17,437 nucleotides of DNA from RBG-13-43-22 sp040755035 (GTDB lineage: Bacteria > Desulfobacterota > RBG-13-43-22): the NCBI GenBank assembly GCA_040755035.1, contig JBFMBU010000285.1:1-17437 (forward strand), in the 5' to 3' direction. Shown here in pieces: positions 14,313-17,437 of this stretch. Under the pieces are notes generated by a model that ran no database searches, was not told where the DNA came from, and saw only the letters and a list, made by a program, of their open reading frames with translations. The first letter of the stretch is position 1, and every line of letters starts with the position of its first letter. A program made the translations under genes and the position numbers.

Positions 14313-16262
14313 ATGAGCATTGATCAAAAGCCGCCCTCTCCGGTCATGTCTGAAGAAACCATCAAACCCAAAGCGGCATCGGTTCATACCATAAAACTGA
14401 ATAAGGCAGTCCTCGACGAACTCCCTTTTGAGGACCAAACCGATTTTGAAAACGCCCGCAGAGGATTCATTACCGGCCCTTCTACTTTGAAGATCATCCG
14501 CTCGGAGGACGGGAAAATCACCCATGACCTCTCCGGTCTTGCCTTTCTTAAGCAGGAGGCCCCTTCCACGGTCAACCCCAGCCTCTGGCGTCAGGCCCAA
14601 CTTAATACCCTTTACCCCGGTCTTTTTGAAGTGGTTGAAGGGATCTACCAGGTCCGGGGATTTGATCTGGGACACATGACCCTGATCCGCGGGGAGACGG
14701 GCTGGATCATCATCGACCCCTTGACCTCCTCCGAATCCTCCAAAGCGGCCCTAACCCTGGCCGGGCAGCACCTTGGGCTCTTTCCGGTCAGGGCTGTTAT
14801 TTTCACCCACAGTCATGCCGACCACTTTGCCGGGGTCCTCGGGGTGGTCAGCCCCGAAGAGGTTTCAGCAGGAAAGGTGACCGTGCTGGCCCCGGAGGGT
14901 TTCACCCAGGCCGCCCTCAGTGAAAATCTGCTGGCCGGCAATGTGATGAAAAGAAGGGCCAACTATATGTACGGTCATTCCCTGCCCCATTCCCCCCAGG
15001 GATTCATCACCAACGGTCTGGGGCCCCCCTTGTCCCAGGGATCAACCGGTTTTACCACCCCCACGGATACGATCAGGGAAACGGAAGAGAAACGCATTAT
15101 CGATGGCATCGAGTTCATCTTTCAGATGGCCCCTGATACGGAAGCGGTCTCGGAATTTGTTTTCTATCTCCCCCAATTCCGCGCCCTGTGCCTGTCCGAG
15201 ATCACCTCTCACCATCTGCATAATATTTACACCCCCCGCGGGGCGCAAATAAGGGACGCTCTGGCCTGGGCCGATCAGATCAACACCTCCATCGATCTCT
15301 TCGCCGACCAGACGGAAGTCCAGTTCGCCAGCCACCACTGGCCGGTCTGGGGTCGGGAAAATGTGATTGAATATCTGGAACAGCAAAGGGACCTCTATAA
15401 ATTCATCCATGACCAGACCTTGCGCCTGGCCAACCGGGGATATACCAAGGAGGAAATCGCCGAACAATTGCAGCTTCCGGCCTCCTTGTCCCGCCAATTC
15501 TATAATCGGGATTATTACGGGACGGTTCGACACAACGCCAAGGCCGTATATGTCAAATACCTGGGCTATTTTAACGGCAACCCGGCCCATCTCAATCCCC
15601 TGCCCCCGAGGGAAGCAGCCAAACGCTATGTGGAGTTTATGGGCGGGGCAAACTCGGTTCTGGAAAAAGCCCGAAAGACCTTCCGGGAGGGAGACTACCG
15701 TTGGACAGCCCAGGTGCTGAACCACGTGGTTCTTTCCGATCCGGAGAATTTGCCGGTTCGGGCACTGCTGGCCGACACCTACGAACAACTGGGCTATCAG
15801 GCCGAATCAGGACCCTGGAGGAATTTTTATCTGACCGGGGCACTGGAGTTGCGGCAAGGAACCCCTCCAGGCTCCACGGCCAGAATGCAGCCGGGCACGC
15901 TTCAGGGACTCCCTCTGGAAAACCTCTTCCAGGCCCTGGCTGTGCGTCTGAACGGTCCTAAAGCCGAAGGCAAGGTACTGCGCTTCAACCTGGTCTTTCC
16001 TGACCTGAACCAATCCTATCTGCTCTTGATAAAAAATTCGGTGTTGCACGCCTTTCCGGATAAACAGGATCCTGAACCCACGGCCAGGTTGACCCTCTCC
16101 AGCCTGGATTTTAAATTCCTGATGGGCGGACTGACCACAGCAGCCGAACTGATCACCGCCGAAAGGCTGAAAGCGGAAGGGGACCTGAACGGGCTGCTGG
16201 AATTCGCCGGACTCCTGGACCAATTCAATCCCTTTTTCCCCATCGTTACCCCTCGGGAATAA
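14313..16262 (+). CDS. type III alkylsulfatase, metallo-beta-lactamase fold (SdsA1/YjcS-like)
   Basis: The 649-residue protein matches SdsA1-type linear alkylsulfatases in length and order. The metallo-beta-lactamase domain has THSHADH (residues 165-171), a Glu in PDTEAVSE (E277), SEI (E296) and SHHWPVWG (H341/H342), which supply the two zinc sites. An alkylsulfatase dimerization domain follows (about 345-480, including YFNGNPAHLNPLPP), then a C-terminal SCP2-like domain (about 530-645) that can cradle the alkyl chain. These enzymes hydrolyse primary alkyl sulfates such as SDS to alcohol and sulfate. Pseudomonas SdsA1 is secreted, but I see no signal peptide here: the N-terminus is hydrophilic. 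ATG at 14313 follows AAAAGGAAG. It lies 226 bases after qrcD and probably has its own transcription unit. Confidence 0.88.
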   Translation: MSIDQKPPSPVMSEETIKPKAASVHTIKLNKAVLDELPFEDQTDFENARRGFITGPSTLKIIRSEDGKITHDLSGLAFLKQEAPSTVNPSLWRQAQLNTLYPGLFEVVEGIYQVRGFDLGHMTLIRGETGWIIIDPLTSSESSKAALTLAGQHLGLFPVRAVIFTHSHADHFAGVLGVVSPEEVSAGKVTVLAPEGFTQAALSENLLAGNVMKRRANYMYGHSLPHSPQGFITNGLGPPLSQGSTGFTTPTDTIRETEEKRIIDGIEFIFQMAPDTEAVSEFVFYLPQFRALCLSEITSHHLHNIYTPRGAQIRDALAWADQINTSIDLFADQTEVQFASHHWPVWGRENVIEYLEQQRDLYKFIHDQTLRLANRGYTKEEIAEQLQLPASLSRQFYNRDYYGTVRHNAKAVYVKYLGYFNGNPAHLNPLPPREAAKRYVEFMGGANSVLEKARKTFREGDYRWTAQVLNHVVLSDPENLPVRALLADTYEQLGYQAESGPWRNFYLTGALELRQGTPPGSTARMQPGTLQGLPLENLFQALAVRLNGPKAEGKVLRFNLVFPDLNQSYLLLIKNSVLHAFPDKQDPEPTARLTLSSLDFKFLMGGLTTAAELITAERLKAEGDLNGLLEFAGLLDQFNPFFPIVTPRE

Positions 16263-16350
16263 CCATAAAAAAATCCAATGATTTATTAAGGATCTCATAG
16301 GATAGCTTCGTAATAAGTCGATTATTGTTTTTTAGAGGAGACAAACTCGC

Positions 16351-16391
16351 AAAAAAAGGGCACCTTAAACGCTTCTCAAACCTCCAGCCCT
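16351..16391 (-). terminator. weak candidate terminator after the ASKHA protein gene
   Basis: On the minus strand AGGGC (16391-16387) can pair with GCCCT (16361-16357) around a 25-base loop, followed by seven T bases. The stem is only five pairs, so this is tentative. The remaining gap, 16263-16350, is AT-rich; AATAA/TTATT near 16311-16325 followed by GTTTTTT might weakly terminate the alkylsulfatase transcript. Confidence 0.3.
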
Positions 16392-16419
16392 CTTTTCCTT
16401 TTTGATCCATAAACTCTGA

Positions 16420-17437
16420 TTAATAAAATTTTAAACCCTGTAAAAACTTTTCCTGAAAGTTTTTTTGAAGAGATAGCTCGAGATGGTTTGTTTTTCCGGC
16501 CAAAGCTAAAGCCCTTTGGTGATGTGTTTCCGAAAGGAGACATAAAACCGCGCCAAGGCCGGCCGCATTTCCGACGGCTTTAATCTTTTCCAGAGGGAAA
16601 GGCGGCAGAAGACCCACGGTGAGTAAACTTTGCGGATTCAGACTGGACCCAAAGGCCCCGGCCAGCAGGATTTCTTCCACATCATGAAGAGCAATACCGG
16701 CTTCGGCCATTAAGATTTCAATACCGGCCCGTAGGGCCCCCTTGGCCAGTTGAAGTTGATTGATATCGCTCTGAGTTAGATATACCTCCGGGGTAAGATA
16801 AAATATTTTTCCCTTTTCCCCGGGGGTTAATCGTCGCCTGATCTCTAAAGGTAAACCCGGCGGTAAGTCGGCGCTGTCTTTAAAACGCCCGGTCGGGTGA
16901 AGCAAACCCCGGCCATGCAGTTGGGCTACCGCATCCAGAAGGCCCGATCCGCAGAGCCCTCTGGCAACGGCCATGCCGATCACCGACAGATGGACATCGT
17001 CGGCAATCGTTACCGCGGAAATGGCCCCGGGCTCGGCCCTCGTCCCGAACTTGATGGCCCCGCCCTCCAGGGCCGGACCGGCGGCGGTGGAACAGGCCCA
17101 GATTTTATCCCTACAGGCCAGAACCACCTCCCCATTAGTGCCTATGTCCAGCAGCAGCCGGGGAGGGCCTGGGAAATCCAGATCGACCGCCAAGGCCGCG
17201 GCCACCGTATCGGCCCCCACATAACCGGAAATCAGGGGCAATATTTCCAGTTTGGTATGTCTGGGCAGATTCAATCCGGTTTCTGATGCCGATAGGGTCA
17301 AAAGGTTGGAAAAGGCCGGGGTGAAAGGGAATCCGGCCAATCCTATGGGATTTATTCCTAAAAAGAGATGGGTCATAGTCGGGTTTCCGACCAAAGCGAC
17401 CAGATGAATATCCTCCCGAACCACCCGATTTTCGGTA
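16420..17437 (-). CDS. ASKHA-domain protein, RACo-like corrinoid activator (partial, N-terminus outside window)
   Basis: The frame is open to the right edge (visible N-terminus TENRVVRED...), so the GTG near 17424 is not taken as the start. About 338 residues are visible and form the C-terminal part of the RACo/DUF4445 family: VGNPTMTHLFLGI (usually GNTxMHHL), the phosphate-binding LLLDIGTNGEVVL, AGPALEGG, LCGSGLLDA and LAGAFGSSLN. These ATPases reductively activate corrinoid proteins for methyl transfer; full proteins also have an N-terminal 2Fe-2S ferredoxin domain, which would be outside this window. The partner corrinoid protein or methyltransferase is not visible. The gene converges on the alkylsulfatase gene. 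Confidence 0.87.
   Translation of the reverse strand, partial: TENRVVREDIHLVALVGNPTMTHLFLGINPIGLAGFPFTPAFSNLLTLSASETGLNLPRHTKLEILPLISGYVGADTVAAALAVDLDFPGPPRLLLDIGTNGEVVLACRDKIWACSTAAGPALEGGAIKFGTRAEPGAISAVTIADDVHLSVIGMAVARGLCGSGLLDAVAQLHGRGLLHPTGRFKDSADLPPGLPLEIRRRLTPGEKGKIFYLTPEVYLTQSDINQLQLAKGALRAGIEILMAEAGIALHDVEEILLAGAFGSSLNPQSLLTVGLLPPFPLEKIKAVGNAAGLGAVLCLLSETHHQRALALAGKTNHLELSLQKNFQEKFLQGLKFY

Noticed and set aside
15042..15788. Minus-strand open frame of 248 codons opposite the alkylsulfatase
   Set aside because: Antisense to a well-supported gene, with no family motif or ribosome binding site that I could see.

Overview
The window looks like chromosomal DNA of an anaerobic member of the Desulfobacterota (the former Deltaproteobacteria), probably a sulfate reducer or a syntroph. 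The main reason is a complete four-gene qrcABCD locus, the menaquinone reductase complex of sulfate reducers. Supporting signs are an MnmA with the short N-terminal region seen in Desulfovibrio-type enzymes, a RACo-type ASKHA protein (corrinoid metabolism), several Tat substrates and moderate GC. The lineage is inferred from gene content; no rRNA or other phylogenetic marker is present.

Layout. Positions 1-5242 lie on the minus strand: a cupin, a class I/II aminotransferase, mnmA and mtaB (overlapping, both tRNA modification), and a DEAD-box RNA helicase cut by the left edge. Positions 5338-6950 are a plus-strand pair: UDP-glucuronate decarboxylase, then an exported staphylococcal-nuclease-like protein joined to it by a TTGA stop/start overlap. 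A convergent hairpin terminator separates this pair from a minus-strand, Tat-exported phosphotriesterase-family protein (7071-8195). From 8387 the plus strand carries a Nudix hydrolase followed by qrcA, qrcB, qrcC and qrcD (8892-14086), and then a type III (metallo-beta-lactamase fold) alkylsulfatase (14313-16262). The right edge holds a truncated minus-strand ASKHA/RACo-like protein.

How they work together. The Qrc proteins should form one membrane complex facing the periplasm: a membrane-anchored multiheme cytochrome c (QrcA), a molybdopterin-oxidoreductase-like Tat protein (QrcB), a four-cluster ferredoxin-like subunit (QrcC) and an NrfD-type quinone-site membrane subunit (QrcD). It would pass electrons from periplasmic cytochrome c3 to menaquinone. 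The alkylsulfatase just downstream could free sulfate from alkyl sulfates, although it has its own upstream region and a terminator-like hairpin lies in between.

The most unusual non-coding signal is a set of short repeats, all built on a 7-base period, in four gaps: after the cupin gene, after the phosphotriesterase-like gene, between qrcA and qrcB, and between qrcC and qrcD. Two of these are near-identical 29-base units sitting 2-10 bases after a stop codon in the same orientation. The two inside the qrc operon can fold into stems. No mobile element, CRISPR array, tRNA or rRNA gene was seen, and no gene-free stretch exceeds 300 bases.
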